Notes: generated by a model from the letters alone, not told the origin. DNA of 64,000 nucleotides from Orychophragmus violaceus (GCA_030180135.1 CM058238.1:44295765-44359764); one strand, 5' to 3'; shown: positions 22,401 to 36,900, counted from the stretch's first letter. Numbers and translations: made by a program.

Positions 22401-24250
22401 CGTAACGCCACTAAGTAACATCTCTAAAAGACTAGAAAGAAACTTTAATCTTCTAAAAGGTCCTATGAGATCCTAAATAAAACTTTTTAACCAAAACTTC
22501 TTGAAACATATATGTCATGGATTGGTGAATTTCGGTAAAGTAAGACAACAATAAGTAAGTTTTTGTATGTTCCTAAAGGTAGAATTAGAAGCATTTTATA
22601 CAAGTTTATGTTCGTTTGTAACACCCCTAAGTAACCCTTCTAAGAGACTAGAAAGAAACTTTGATCTTCGAAAAGTTCCTATGAGAATCCTAAATAAAAC
22701 ATTTTAACCAAAATATCTTGAAACATATATGTCATGGATTGGAGAATTTAGGTGAGGTAGGACAACTATAAGTAAGTTTTTGTATGCTCCTAAAGGTTGA
22801 ATATGAAGCATTTTATACAAGTTTATGTTCGTTTGTAACACACCTAAGTAACCCTTCTAAATGACTAGAAAGACACTTTGATCTTCGAAAAGTTCCTATG
22901 AGAATCCTAAATAAAACATTTTAACCAAAATATCTTGAAACATATATGTCATGGATTGGAGAATTTAGGTGAGGAAGGACAACTATAAGTAAGTTTTTGT
23001 ATGCTCCTAAAGGTAGAATGAGAAACATTTTATTTAAGTTTATGTTCGTTTGTAACACACCTAAGTAACCCTTCTAAATGACTAGAAAGACACTTTGATC
23101 TTCTAAAATGTCCTATGAGAATCCTTAACAAAACTTTTTAAACTAAATTTCTTGAAACATATGTGTCATGGATTGGAGAATTTAGGTGATGTAAGACAAC
23201 TATAAATAAGTTTTTGTATGCTCCTAAAGGTAGAATGAGAAGCATGTTGTAATGTTTTTGTTCGTTCGTAACGCCACTAAGTAACCTCTCTAAAAGACTA
23301 GAAAGAAACTTTAATCTTCTAAAAGGTCCTATGAGATCCTAAATAAAACTTTTTAACCAAAACTTCTTGAAACATATATGTCATGGATTGGTGAATTTCG
23401 GTGAAGTAAGACAACAATAAGTAAGTTTTTGTATGCTCCTAAAGGTAGAATTAGAAGCATTTTATACAAGTTTATGTTCGTTTGTAACACCCCTAAGTAA
23501 CCCTTCTAAGAGACTAGAAAGAAACTTTGATCTTCGAAAAGTTCCTATGAGAATCCTAAATAAAACATTTTAACCAAAATATCTTGAAACATATATGTCA
23601 TGGATTGGAGAATTTAGGTGAGGTAGGACAACTATAAGTAAGTTTTTGTATGCTCCTAAAGGTTGAATATGAAGCATTTTATACAAGTTTATGTTCGTTT
23701 GTAACACACCTAAGTAACCCTTCTAAATGACTAGAAAGACACTTTGATCTTCGAAAAGTTCCTATGAGAATCCTAAATAAAACATTTTAACCAAAATATC
23801 TTGAAACATATATGTCATGGATTGGAGAATTTAGGTGAGGTAGGACAACTATAAGTAAGTTTTTGTATGCTCCTAAAGGTAGAATGAGAAACATTTTATA
23901 CAAGTTTATGTTCGTTTGTAACACACCTAAGTAACCCTTCTAAATGACTAGAAAGACACTTTGATCTTCTAAAATGTCCTATGAGAATCCTTAACAAAAC
24001 TTTTTAAATTAAATTTCTTGAAACATATGTGTCATGGATTGGAGAATTTAGGTGATGTAAGACAACTATAAATAAGTTTTTGTATGCTCCTAAAGGTAGA
24101 ATGAGAAGCATGTTGTAATGTTTTTGTTCGTTCGTAACGCCACTAAGTAACCTCTCTAAAAGACTAGAAAGAAACTTTGATCTTCTAAAAGGTCCTATGA
24201 GATCCTAAATAAAACTTTTTAACCAAAACTTCTTGAAACATATATGTCAT
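19491..24250 (+). repeat. Satellite array, left flank resumed after the transposon
   Basis: A monomers start at 19488, 20354, 21003, 21870, 22519 and 23385, giving spacings 866, 649, 867, 649, 866 and 866. The extra base in 867 is a C inserted near 21336. The tetramers at 19488, 21003, 22519 and 23385 carry late-breakpoint B/A hybrids and the GAGGAAGG/TTTATTTAAG or GGTTGAATATG markers seen at 2-13 kb. This places the stretch with the left flank rather than the core. Confidence 0.96.
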
Positions 24251-24467
24251 GGATTGGTGAATTTCGGTGAAGTAAGACAACAATAAGTAAGTTTTTGTAT
24301 GCTCCTAAAGGTAGAATTAGAATCATTTTATACAAGTTTATGTTCGTTTGTAACACCCCTAAGTAACCCTTCTAAGAGACTAGAAAGAAACTTTGATCTT
24401 CGAAAAGTTCCTATGAGAATCCTAAATAAAACATTTTAACCAAAATATCTTGAAACATATATGTCAT
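24251..24467 (+). repeat. Representative A monomer (217 bp)
   Basis: Diagnostic features: GGATTGGTGAATTTCGG, AAGACAACAATAAG, GAATTAGAATC, AACACCCCTAAG, AGAGACTAG, CTTCGAAAAG and ACATTTTAACCAAAATATC, ending with the 10-bp palindrome ACATATATGT then CAT. Monomer phase is arbitrary; I set it at GGATTGG. Confidence 0.93.
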
Positions 24468-24684
24468 GGATTGGAGAATTTAGGTGAGGTAGGACAACTA
24501 TAAGTAAGTTTTTGTATGCTCCTAAAGGTAGAATGAGAAGCATTTTATACAAGTTTATGTTCGTTTGTAACACACCTAAGTAACCCTTCTAAATGACTAG
24601 AAAGACACTTTGATCTTCTAAAATGTCCTATGAGAATCCTTAACAAAACTTTTTAAACTAAATTTCTTGAAACATATGTGTCAT
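24468..24684 (+). repeat. Representative B monomer (217 bp)
   Basis: Diagnostic features: GGAGAATTTAGGTGAGGTAGG, GAATGAGAAGC, AACACACCTAAG, AAATGACTAGAAAGACAC, CTTCTAAAATG, CCTTAACAAAAC and TTAAACTAAATTTC. It ends with the shorter palindrome ACATATGT followed by GTCAT. Confidence 0.93.
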
Positions 24685-24899
24685 GGATTGGAGAATTTAG
24701 GTGATGTAAGACAACTATAAATAAGTTTTTGTATGCTCCTAAAGGTAGAATGAGAAGCATGTTGTAATGTTTTTGTTCGTTCGTAACGCCACTAAGTAAC
24801 CTCTCTAAAAGACTAGAAAGAAACTTTAATCTTCTAAAAGGTCCTATGAGATCCTAAATAAAACTTTTTAACCAAAACTTCTTGAAACATATATGTCAT
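24685..24899 (+). repeat. Representative C monomer (215 bp)
   Basis: Diagnostic features: GGTGATGTAAG, CTATAAATAAG, GCATGTTGTAATG, the CpG-rich TTCGTTCGTAACGCC, CTCTCTAAAAG, CTTTAATCTTC, AAGGTCCTATGAGATCC and CCAAAACTTC, ending ACATATATGTCAT. The next A starts at 24900, closing the 649-bp unit. Confidence 0.93.
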
Positions 24900-26414
24900 G
24901 GATTGGTGAATTTCGGTGAAGTAAGACAACAATAAGTAAGTTTTTGTATGCTCCTAAAGGTAGAATTAGAATCATTTTATACAAGTTTATGTTCGTTTGT
25001 AACACCCCTAAGTAACCCTTCTAAGAGACTAGAAAGAAACTTTGATCTTCGAAAAGTTCCTATGAGAATCCTAAATAAAACATTTTAACCAAAATATCTT
25101 GAAACATATATGTCATGGATTGGAGAATTTAGGTGAGGTAGGACAACTATAAGTAAGTTTTTGTATGCTCCTAAAGGTAGAATGAGAAGCATTTTATACA
25201 AGTTTATGTTCGTTTGTAACACACCTAAGTAACCCTTCTAAATGACTAGAAAGACACTTTGATCTTCTAAAATGTCCTATGAGAATCCTTAACAAAACTT
25301 TTTAAACTAAATTTCTTGAAACATATGTGTCATGGATTGGAGAATTTAGGTGATGTAAGACAACTATAAATAAGTTTTTGTATGCTCCTAAAGGTAGAAT
25401 GAGAAGCATGTTGTAATGTTTTTGTTCGTTCGTAACGCCACTAAGTAACCTCTCTAAAAGACTAGAAAGAAACTTTAATCTTCTAAAAGGTCCTATGAGA
25501 TCCTAAATAAAACTTTTTAACCAAAACTTCTTGAAACATATATGTCATGGATTGGTGAATTTCGGTGAAGTAAGACAACAATAAGTAAGTTTTTGTATGC
25601 TCCTAAAGGTAGAATTAGAATCATTTTATACAAGTTTATGTTCGTTTGTAACACCCCTAAGTAACCCTTCTAAGAGACTAGAAAGAAACTTTGATCTTCG
25701 AAAAGTTCCTATGAGAATCCTAAATAAAACATTTTAACCAAAATATCTTGAAACATATATGTCATGGATTGGAGAATTTAGGTGAGGTAGGACAACTATA
25801 AGTAAGTTTTTGTATGCTCCTAAAGGTAGAATGAGAAGCATTTTATACAAGTTTATGTTCGTTTGTAACACACCTAAGTAACCCTTCTAAATGACTAGAA
25901 AGACACTTTGATCTTCTAAAATGTCCTATGAGAATCCTTAACAAAACTTTTTAAACTAAATTTCTTGAAACATATGTGTCATGGATTGGAGAATTTAGGT
26001 GATGTAAGACAACTATAAATAAGTTTTTGTATGCTCCTAAAGGTAGAATGAGAAGCATGTTGTAATGTTTTTGTTCGTTCGTAACGCCACTAAGTAACCT
26101 CTCTAAAAGACTAGAAAGAAACTTTAATCTTCTAAAAGGTCCTATGAGATCCTAAATAAAACTTTTTAACCAAAACTTCTTGAAACATATATGTCATGGA
26201 TTGGTGAATTTCGGTGAAGTAAGACAACAATAAGTAAGTTTTTGTATGCTCCTAAAGGTAGAATTAGAAGCATTTTATACAAGTTTATGTTCGTTTGTAA
26301 CACCCCTAAGTAACCCTTCTAAGAGACTAGAAAGAAACTTTGATCTTCGAAAAGTTCCTATGAGAATCCTAAATAAAACATTTTAACCAAAATATCTTGA
26401 AACATATATGTCAT

Positions 26415-26631
26415 GGATTGGAGAATTTAGGTGAGGTAGGACAACTATAAGTAAGTTTTTGTATGCTCCTAAAGGTAGAATTAGAAGCATTTTATACAAG
26501 TTTATGTTCGTTTGTAACACCCCTAAGTAACCCTTCTAAGAGACTAGAAAGAAACTTTGATCTTCGAAAAGTTCCTATGAGAATCCTAAATAAAACATTT
26601 TAACCAAAATATCTTGAAACATATATGTCAT
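26415..26631 (+). repeat. Representative hybrid B/A monomer (early breakpoint)
   Basis: The head is B (GGTGAGGTAGGACAACTATAAG) up to the shared stretch, and everything from GAATTAGAAGC on is A. It lies between a normal A and a normal B and makes an 866-bp tetramer. The switch lies in a stretch of about 35 bases that A and B share, as expected for unequal crossover or conversion. Confidence 0.9.
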
Positions 26632-29600
26632 GGATTGGAGAATTTAGGTGAGGTAGGACAACTATAAGTAAGTTTTTGTATGCTCCTAAAGGTAGAATGA
26701 GAAGCATTTTATACAAGTTTATGTTCGTTTGTAACACACCTAAGTAACCCTTCTAAATGACTAGAAAGACACTTTGATCTTCTAAAATGTCCTATGAGAA
26801 TCCTTAACAAAACTTTTTAAACTAAATTTCTTGAAACATATGTGTCATGGATTGGAGAATTTAGGTGATGTAAGACAACTATAAATAAGTTTTTGTATGC
26901 TCCTAAAGGTAGAATGAGAAGCATGTTGTAATGTTTTTGTTCGTTCGTAACGCCACTAAGTAACCTCTCTAAAAGACTAGAAAGAAACTTTAATCTTCTA
27001 AAAGGTCCTATGAGATCCTAAATAAAACTTTTTAACCAAAACTTCTTGAAACATATATGTCATGGATTGGTGAATTTCGGTGAAGTAAGACAACAATAAG
27101 TAAGTTTTTGTATGCTCCTAAAGGTAGAATTAGAATCATTTTATACAAGTTTATGTTCGTTTGTAACACCCCTAAGTAACCCTTCTAAGAGACTAGAAAG
27201 AAACTTTGATCTTCGAAAAGTTCCTATGAGAATCCTAAATAAAACATTTTAACCAAAATATCTTGAAACATATATGTCATGGATTGGAGAATTTAGGTGA
27301 GGTAGGACAACTATAAGTAAGTTTTTGTATGCTCCTAAAGGTAGAATGAGAAGCATTTTATACAAGTTTATGTTCGTTTGTAACACACCTAAGTAACCCT
27401 TCTAAATGACTAGAAAGACACTTTGATCTTCTAAAATGTCCTATGAGAATCCTTAACAAAACTTTTTAAACTAAATTTCTTGAAACATATGTGTCATGGA
27501 TTGGAGAATTTAGGTGATGTAAGACAACTATAAATAAGTTTTTGTATGCTCCTAAAGGTAGAATGAGAAGCATGTTGTAATGTTTTTGTTCGTTCGTAAC
27601 GCCACTAAGTAACCTCTCTAAAAGACTAGAAAGAAACTTTAATCTTCTAAAAGGTCCTATGAGATCCTAAATAAAACTTTTTAACCAAAACTTCTTGAAA
27701 CATATATGTCATGGATTGGTGAATTTCGGTGAAGTAAGACAACAATAAGTAAGTTTTTGTATGCTCCTAAAGGTAGAATTAGAATCATTTTATACAAGTT
27801 TATGTTCGTTTGTAACACCCCTAAGTAACCCTTCTAAGAGACTAGAAAGAAACTTTGATCTTCGAAAAGTTCCTATGAGAATCCTAAATAAAACATTTTA
27901 ACCAAAATATCTTGAAACATATATGTCATGGATTGGAGAATTTAGGTGAGGTAGGACAACTATAAGTAAGTTTTTGTATGCTCCTAAAGGTAGAATGAGA
28001 AGCATTTTATACAAGTTTATGTTCGTTTGTAACACACCTAAGTAACCCTTCTAAATGACTAGAAAGACACTTTGATCTTCTAAAATGTCCTATGAGAATC
28101 CTTAACAAAACTTTTTAAACTAAATTTCTTGAAACATATGTGTCATGGATTGGAGAATTTAGGTGATGTAAGACAACTATAAGTAAGTTTTTGTATGCTC
28201 CTAAAGGTAGAATGAGAAGCATGTTGTAATGTTTTTGTTCGTTTGTAACACCACTAAGTAACCTCTCTAAAAGACTAGAAAGAAACTTTGATCTTCTAAA
28301 AGGTCCTATGAGATCCTAAATAAAACTTTTTAACCAAAACTTCTTGAAACATATATGTCATGGATTGGTGAATTTCGGTGAAGTAAGACAACAATAAGTA
28401 AGTTTTTGTATGCTCCTAAAGGTAGAATTAGAAGCATTTTATACAAGTTTATGTTCGTTTGTAACACCCCTAAGTAACCCTTCTAAGAGACTAGAAAGAA
28501 ACTTTGATCTTCGAAAAGTTCCTATGAGAATCCTAAATAAAACATTTTAACCAAAATATCTTGAAACATATATGTCATGGATTGGAGAATTTAGGTGAGG
28601 TAGGACAACTATAAGTAAGTTTTTGTATGCTCCTAAAGGTAGAATTAGAAGCATTTTATACAAGTTTATGTTCGTTTGTAACACCCCTAAGTAACCCTTC
28701 TAAGAGACTAGAAAGAAACTTTGATCTTCGAAAAGTTCCTATGAGAATCCTAAATAAAACATTTTAACCAAAATATCTTGAAACATATATGTCATGGATT
28801 GGAGAATTTAGGTGAGGTAGGACAACTATAAGTAAGTTTTTGTATGCTCCTAAAGGTAGAATGAGAAGCATTTTATACAAGTTTATGTTCGTTTGTAACA
28901 CACCTAAGTAACCCTTCTAAATGACTAGAAAGACACTTTGATCTTCTAAAATGTCCTATGAGAATCCTTAACAAAACTTTTTAAACTAAATTTCTTGAAA
29001 CATATGTGTCATGGATTGGAGAATTTAGGTGATGTAAGACAACTATAAATAAGTTTTTGTATGCTCCTAAAGGTAGAATGAGAAGCATGTTGTAATGTTT
29101 TTGTTCGTTCGTAACGCCACTAAGTAACCTCTCTAAAAGACTAGAAAGAAACTTTGATCTTCTAAAAGGTCCTATGAGATCCTAAATAAAACTTTTTAAC
29201 CAAAACTTCTTGAAACATATATGTCATGGATTGGTGAATTTCGGTGAAGTAAGACAACAATAAGTAAGTTTTTGTATGCTCCTAAAGGTAGAATTAGAAT
29301 CATTTTATACAAGTTTATGTTCGTTTGTAACACCCCTAAGTAACCCTTCTAAGAGACTAGAAAGAAACTTTGATCTTCGAAAAGTTCCTATGAGAATCCT
29401 AAATAAAACATTTTAACCAAAATATCTTGAAACATATATGTCATGGATTGGAGAATTTAGGTGAGGTAGGACAACTATAAGTAAGTTTTTGTATGCTCCT
29501 AAAGGTAGAATGAGAAGCATTTTATACAAGTTTATGTTCGTTTGTAACACACCTAAGTAACCCTTCTAAATGACTAGAAAGACACTTTGATCTTCTAAAA

Positions 29601-29876
29601 TGTCCTATGAGAATCCTTAACAAAACTTTTTAAACTAAATTTCTTGAAACATATGTGTCATGGATTGGAGAATTTAGGTGATGTAAGACAACTATAAATA
29701 AGTTTTTGTATGCTCCTAAAGGTAGAATGAGAAGCATGTTGTAATGTTTTTGTTCGTTCGTAACGCCACTAAGTAACCTCTCTAAAAGACTAGAAAGAAA
29801 CTTTGATCTTCTAAAAGGTCCTATGAGATCCTAAATAAAACTTTTTAACCAAAACTTCTTGAAACATATATGTCAT

Positions 29877-30957
29877 GGATTGGTGAATTTCGGTGAAGTA
29901 AGACAACAATAAGTAAGTTTTTGTATGCTCCTAAAGGTAGAATTAGAATCATTTTATACAAGTTTATGTTCGTTTGTAACACCCCTAAGTAACCCTTCTA
30001 AGAGACTAGAAAGAAACTTTGATCTTCGAAAAGTTCCTATGAGAATCCTAAATAAAACATTTTAACCAAAATATCTTGAAACATATATGTCATGGATTGG
30101 AGAATTTAGGTGAGGTAGGACAACTATAAGTAAGTTTTTGTATGCTCCTAAAGGTAGAATTAGAAGCATTTTATACAAGTTTATGTTCGTTTGTAACACC
30201 CCTAAGTAACCCTTCTAAGACTAGAAAGAAACTTTGATCTTCGAAAAGTTCCTATGAGAATCCTAAATAAAACATTTTAACCAAAATATCTTGAAACATA
30301 TATGTCATGGATTGGAGAATTTAGGTGAGGTAGGACAACTATAAGTAAGTTTTTGTATGCTCCTAAAGGTAGAATTAGAAGCATTTTATACAAGTTTATG
30401 TTCGTTTGTAACACCCCTAAGTAACCCTTCTAAGAGACTAGAAAGAAACTTTGATCTTCGAAAAGTTCCTATGAGAATCCTAAATAAAACATTTTAACCA
30501 AAATATCTTGAAACATATATGTCATGGATTGGAGAATTTAGGTGAGGTAGGACAACTATAAGTAAGTTTTTGTATGCTCCTAAAGGTAGAATGAGAAGCA
30601 TTTTATACAAGTTTATGTTCGTTTGTAACACACCTAAGTAACCCTTCTAAATGACTAGAAAGACACTTTGATCTTCTAAAATGTCCTATGAGAATCCTTA
30701 ACAAAACTTTTTAAACTAAATTTCTTGAAACATATGTGTCATGGATTGGAGAATTTAGGTGATGTAAGACAACTATAAATAAGTTTTTGTATGCTCCTAA
30801 AGGTAGAATGAGAAGCATGTTGTAATGTTTTTGTTCGTTCGTAACGCCACTAAGTAACCTCTCTAAAAGACTAGAAAGAAACTTTAATCTTCTAAAAGGT
30901 CCTATGAGATCCTAAATAAAACTTTTTAACCAAAACTTCTTGAAACATATATGTCAT
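29877..30957 (+). repeat. Pentameric unit A-(B/A)-(B/A)-B-C
   Basis: 1081 bp, two bases short of 1083. The first hybrid lacks two bases (CTAAGACTAG instead of CTAAGAGACTAG near 30217). A second pentamer with two hybrids is at 33339-34421, exactly 1083 bp. Confidence 0.88.
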
Positions 30958-33900
30958 GGATTGGTGAATTTCGGTGAAGTAAGACAACAATAAGTAAGTT
31001 TTTGTATGCTCCTAAAGGTAGAATTAGAATCATTTTATACAAGTTTATGTTCGTTTGTAACACCCCTAAGTAACCCTTCTAAGAGACTAGAAAGAAACTT
31101 TGATCTTCGAAAAGTTCCTATGAGAATCCTAAATAAAACATTTTAACCAAAATATCTTGAAACATATATGTCATGGATTGGAGAATTTAGGTGAGGTAGG
31201 ACAACTATAAGTAAGTTTTTGTATGCTCCTAAAGGTAGAATTAGAAGCATTTTATACAAGTTTATGTTCGTTTGTAACACCCCTAAGTAACCCTTCTAAG
31301 AGACTAGAAAGAAACTTTGATCTTCGAAAAGTTCCTATGAGAATCCTAAATAAAACATTTTAACCAAAATATCTTGAAACATATATGTCATGGATTGGAG
31401 AATTTAGGTGAGGTAGGACAACTATAAGTAAGTTTTTGTATGCTCCTAAAGGTAGAATGAGAAGCATTTTATACAAGTTTATGTTCGTTTGTAACACACC
31501 TAAGTAACCCTTCTAAATGACTAGAAAGACACTTTGATCTTCTAAAATGTCCTATGAGAATCCTTAACAAAACTTTTTAAACTAAATTTCTTGAAACATA
31601 TGTGTCATGGATTGGAGAATTTAGGTGATGTAAGACAACTATAAATAAGTTTTTGTATGCTCCTAAAGGTAGAATGAGAAGCATGTTGTAATGTTTTTGT
31701 TCGTTCGTAACGCCACTAAGTAACCTCTCTAAAAGACTAGAAAGAAACTTTAATCTTCTAAAAGGTCCTATGAGATCCTAAATAAAACTTTTTAACCAAA
31801 ACTTCTTGAAACATATATGTCATGGATTGGTGAATTTCGGTGAAGTAAGACAACAATAAGTAAGTTTTTGTATGCTCCTAAAGGTAGAATTAGAATCATT
31901 TTATACAAGTTTATGTTCGTTTGTAACACCCCTAAGTAACCCTTCTAAGAGACTAGAAAGAAACTTTGATCTTCGAAAAGTTCCTATGAGAATCCTAAAT
32001 AAAACATTTTAACCAAAATATCTTGAAACATATATGTCATGGATTGGAGAATTTAGGTGAGGTAGGACAACTATAAGTAAGTTTTTGTATGCTCCTAAAG
32101 GTAGAATTAGAAGCATTTTATACAAGTTTATGTTCGTTTGTAACACCCCTAAGTAACCCTTCTAAGAGACTAGAAAGAAACTTTGATCTTCGAAAAGTTC
32201 CTATGAGAATCCTAAATAAAACATTTTAACCAAAATATCTTGAAACATATATGTCATGGATTGGAGAATTTAGGTGAGGTAGGACAACTATAAGTAAGTT
32301 TTTGTATGCTCCTAAAGGTAGAATGAGAAGCATTTTATACAAGTTTATGTTCGTTTGTAACACACCTAAGTAACCCTTCTAAATGACTAGAAAGACACTT
32401 TGATCTTCTAAAATGTCCTATGAGAATCCTTAACAAAACTTTTTAAACTAAATTTCTTGAAACATATGTGTCATGGATTGGAGAATTTAGGTGATGTAAG
32501 ACAACTATAAATAAGTTTTTGTATGCTCCTAAAGGTAGAATGAGAAGCATGTTGTAATGTTTTTGTTCGTTCGTAACGCCACTAAGTAACCTCTCTAAAA
32601 GACTAGAAAGAAACTTTAATCTTCTAAAAGGTCCTATGAGATCCTAAATAAAACTTTTTAACCAAAACTTCTTGAAACATATATGTCATGGATTGGTGAA
32701 TTTCGGTGAAGTAAGACAACAATAAGTAAGTTTTTGTATGCTCCTAAAGGTAGAATTAGAATCATTTTATACAAGTTTATGTTCGTTTGTAACACCCCTA
32801 AGTAACCCTTCTAAGAGACTAGAAAGAAACTTTGATCTTCGAAAAGTTCCTATGAGAATCCTAAATAAAACATTTTAACCAAAATATCTTGAAACATATA
32901 TGTCATGGATTGGAGAATTTAGGTGAGGTAGGACAACTATAAGTAAGTTTTTGTATGCTCCTAAAGGTAGAATGAGAAGCATTTTATACAAGTTTATGTT
33001 CGTTTGTAACACACCTAAGTAACCCTTCTAAATGACTAGAAAGACACTTTGATCTTCTAAAATGTCCTATGAGAATCCTTAACAAAACTTTTTAAACTAA
33101 ATTTCTTGAAACATATGTGTCATGGATTGGAGAATTTAGGTGATGTAAGACAACTATAAATAAGTTTTTGTATGCTCCTAAAGGTAGAATGAGAAGCATG
33201 TTGTAATGTTTTTGTTCGTTCGTAACGCCACTAAGTAACCTCTCTAAAAGACTAGAAAGAAACTTTGATCTTCTAAAAGGTCCTATGAGATCCTAAATAA
33301 AACTTTTTAACCAAAACTTCTTGAAACATATATGTCATGGATTGGTGAATTTCGGTGAAGTAAGACAACAATAAGTAAGTTTTTGTATGCTCCTAAAGGT
33401 AGAATTAGAATCATTTTATACAAGTTTATGTTCGTTTGTAACACCCCTAAGTAACCCTTCTAAGAGACTAGAAAGAAACTTTGATCTTCGAAAAGTTCCT
33501 ATGAGAATCCTAAATAAAACATTTTAACCAAAATATCTTGAAACATATATGTCATGGATTGGAGAATTTAGGTGAGGTAGGACAACTATAAGTAAGTTTT
33601 TGTATGCTCCTAAAGGTAGAATTAGAAGCATTTTATACAAGTTTATGTTCGTTTGTAACACCCCTAAGTAACCCTTCTAAGAGACTAGAAAGAAACTTTG
33701 ATCTTCGAAAAGTTCCTATGAGAATCCTAAATAAAACATTTTAACCAAAATATCTTGAAACATATATGTCATGGATTGGAGAATTTAGGTGAGGTAGGAC
33801 AACTATAAGTAAGTTTTTGTATGCTCCTAAAGGTAGAATTAGAAGCATTTTATACAAGTTTATGTTCGTTTGTAACACCCCTAAGTAACCCTTCTAAGAG

Positions 33901-36900
33901 ACTAGAAAGAAACTTTGATCTTCGAAAAGTTCCTATGAGAATCCTAAATAAAACATTTTAACCAAAATATCTTGAAACATATATGTCATGGATTGGAGAA
34001 TTTAGGTGAGGTAGGACAACTATAAGTAAGTTTTTGTATGCTCCTAAAGGTAGAATGAGAAGCATTTTATACAAGTTTATGTTCGTTTGTAACACACCTA
34101 AGTAACCCTTCTAAATGACTAGAAAGACACTTTGATCTTCTAAAATGTCCTATGAGAATCCTTAACAAAACTTTTTAAACTAAATTTCTTGAAACATATG
34201 TGTCATGGATTGGAGAATTTAGGTGATGTAAGACAACTATAAATAAGTTTTTGTATGCTCCTAAAGGTAGAATGAGAAGCATGTTGTAATGTTTTTGTTC
34301 GTTCGTAACGCCACTAAGTAACCTCTCTAAAAGACTAGAAAGAAACTTTAATCTTCTAAAAGGTCCTATGAGATCCTAAATAAAACTTTTTAACCAAAAC
34401 TTCTTGAAACATATATGTCATGGATTGGTGAATTTCGGTGAAGTAAGACAACAATAAGTAAGTTTTTGTATGCTCCTAAAGGTAGAATTAGAATCATTTT
34501 ATACAAGTTTATGTTCGTTTGTAACACCCCTAAGTAACCCTTCTAAGAGACTAGAAAGAAACTTTGATCTTCGAAAAGTTCCTATGAGAATCCTAAATAA
34601 AACATTTTAACCAAAATATCTTGAAACATATATGTCATGGATTGGAGAATTTAGGTGAGGTAGGACAACTATAAGTAAGTTTTTGTATGCTCCTAAAGGT
34701 AGAATTTTTATACAAGTTTATGTTCGTTTGTAACACCCCTAAGTAACCCTTCTAAGAGACTAGAAAGAAACTTTGATCTTCGAAAAGTTCCTATGAGAAT
34801 CCTAAATAAAACATTTTAACCAAAATATCTTGAAACATATATGTCATGGATTGGAGAATTTAGGTGAGGTAGGACAACTATAAGTAAGTTTTTGTATGCT
34901 CCTAAAGGTAGAATGAGAAGCATTTTATACAAGTTTATGTTCGTTTGTAACACACCTAAGTAACCCTTCTAAATGACTAGAAAGACACTTTGATCTTCTA
35001 AAATGTCCTATGAGAATCCTTAACAAAACTTTTTAAACTAAATTTCTTGAAACATATGTGTCATGGATTGGAGAATTTAGGTGATGTAAGACAACTATAA
35101 ATAAGTTTTTGTATGCTCCTAAAGGTAGAATGAGAAGCATGTTGTAATGTTTTTGTTCGTTCGTAACGCCACTAAGTAACCTCTCTAAAAGACTAGAAAG
35201 AAACTTTAATCTTCTAAAAGGTCCTATGAGATCCTAAATAAAACTTTTTAACCAAAACTTCTTGAAACATATATGTCATGGATTGGTGAATTTCGGTGAA
35301 GTAAGACAACAATAAGTAAGTTTTTGTATGCTCCTAAAGGTAGAATTAGAATCATTTTATACAAGTTTATGTTCGTTTGTAACACCCCTAAGTAACCCTT
35401 CTAAGAGACTAGAAAGAAACTTTGATCTTCGAAAAGTTCCTATGAGAATCCTAAATAAAACATTTTAACCAAAATATCTTGAAACATATATGTCATGGAT
35501 TGGAGAATTTAGGTGAGGTAGGACAACTATAAGTAAGTTTTTGTATGCTCCTAAAGGTAGAATGAGAAGCATTTTATACAAGTTTATGTTCGTTTGTAAC
35601 ACACCTAAGTAACCCTTCTAAATGACTAGAAAGACACTTTGATCTTCTAAAATGTCCTATGAGAATCCTTAACAAAACTTTTTAAACTAAATTTCTTGAA
35701 ACATATGTGTCATGGATTGGAGAATTTAGGTGATGTAAGACAACTATAAATAAGTTTTTGTATGCTCCTAAAGGTAGAATGAGAAGCATGTTGTAATGTT
35801 TTTGTTCGTTCGTAACGCCACTAAGTAACCTCTCTAAAAGACTAGAAAGAAACTTTAATCTTCTAAAAGGTCCTATGAGATCCTAAATAAAACTTTTTAA
35901 CCAAAACTTCTTGAAACATATATGTCATGGATTGGTGAATTTCGGTGAAGTAAGACAACAATAAGTAAGTTTTTGTATGCTCCTAAAGGTAGAATTAGAA
36001 GCATTTTATACAAGTTTATGTTCGTTTGTAACACCCCTAAGTAACCCTTCTAAGAGACTAGAAAGAAACTTTGATCTTCGAAAAGTTCCTATGAGAATCC
36101 TAAATAAAACATTTTAACCAAAATATCTTGAAACATATATGTCATGGATTGGAGAATTTAGGTGAAGTAGGACAACTATAAGTAAGTTTTTGTATGCTCC
36201 TAAAGGTAGAATTAGAAGCATTTTATACAAGTTTATGTTCGTTTGTAACACCCCTAAGTAACCCTTCTAAGAGACTAGAAAGAAACTTTGATCTTCGAAA
36301 AGTTCCTATGAGAATCCTAAATAAAACATTTTAACCAAAATATCTTGAAACATATATGTCATGGATTGGAGAATTTAGGTGAGGTAGGACAACTATAAGT
36401 AAGTTTTTGTATGCTCCTAAAGGTAGAATGAGAAGCATTTTATACAAGTTTATGTTCGTTTGTAACACACCTAAGTAACCCTTCTAAATGACTAGAAAGA
36501 CACTTTGATCTTCTAAAATGTCCTATGAGAATCCTTAACAAAACTTTTTAAACTAAATTTCTTGAAACATATGTGTCATGGATTGGAGAATTTAGGTGAT
36601 GTAAGACAACTATAAATAAGTTTTTGTATGCTCCTAAAGGTAGAATGAGAAGCATGTTGTAATGTTTTTGTTCGTTCGTAACGCCACTAAGTAACCTCTC
36701 TAAAAGACTAGAAAGAAACTTTAATCTTCTAAAAGGTCCTATGAGATCCTAAATAAAACTTTTTAACCAAAACTTCTTGAAACATATATGTCATGGATTG
36801 GTGAATTTCGGTGAAGTAAGACAACAATAAGTAAGTTTTTGTATGCTCCTAAAGGTAGAATTAGAATCATTTTATACAAGTTTATGTTCGTTTGTAACAC

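Noticed and set aside
24766..24791. CENP-B box-like sequence in C monomers
   Set aside because: TTCGTTCGTAACGCC shares TTCG with the box but lacks the spaced A and the CGGG core.
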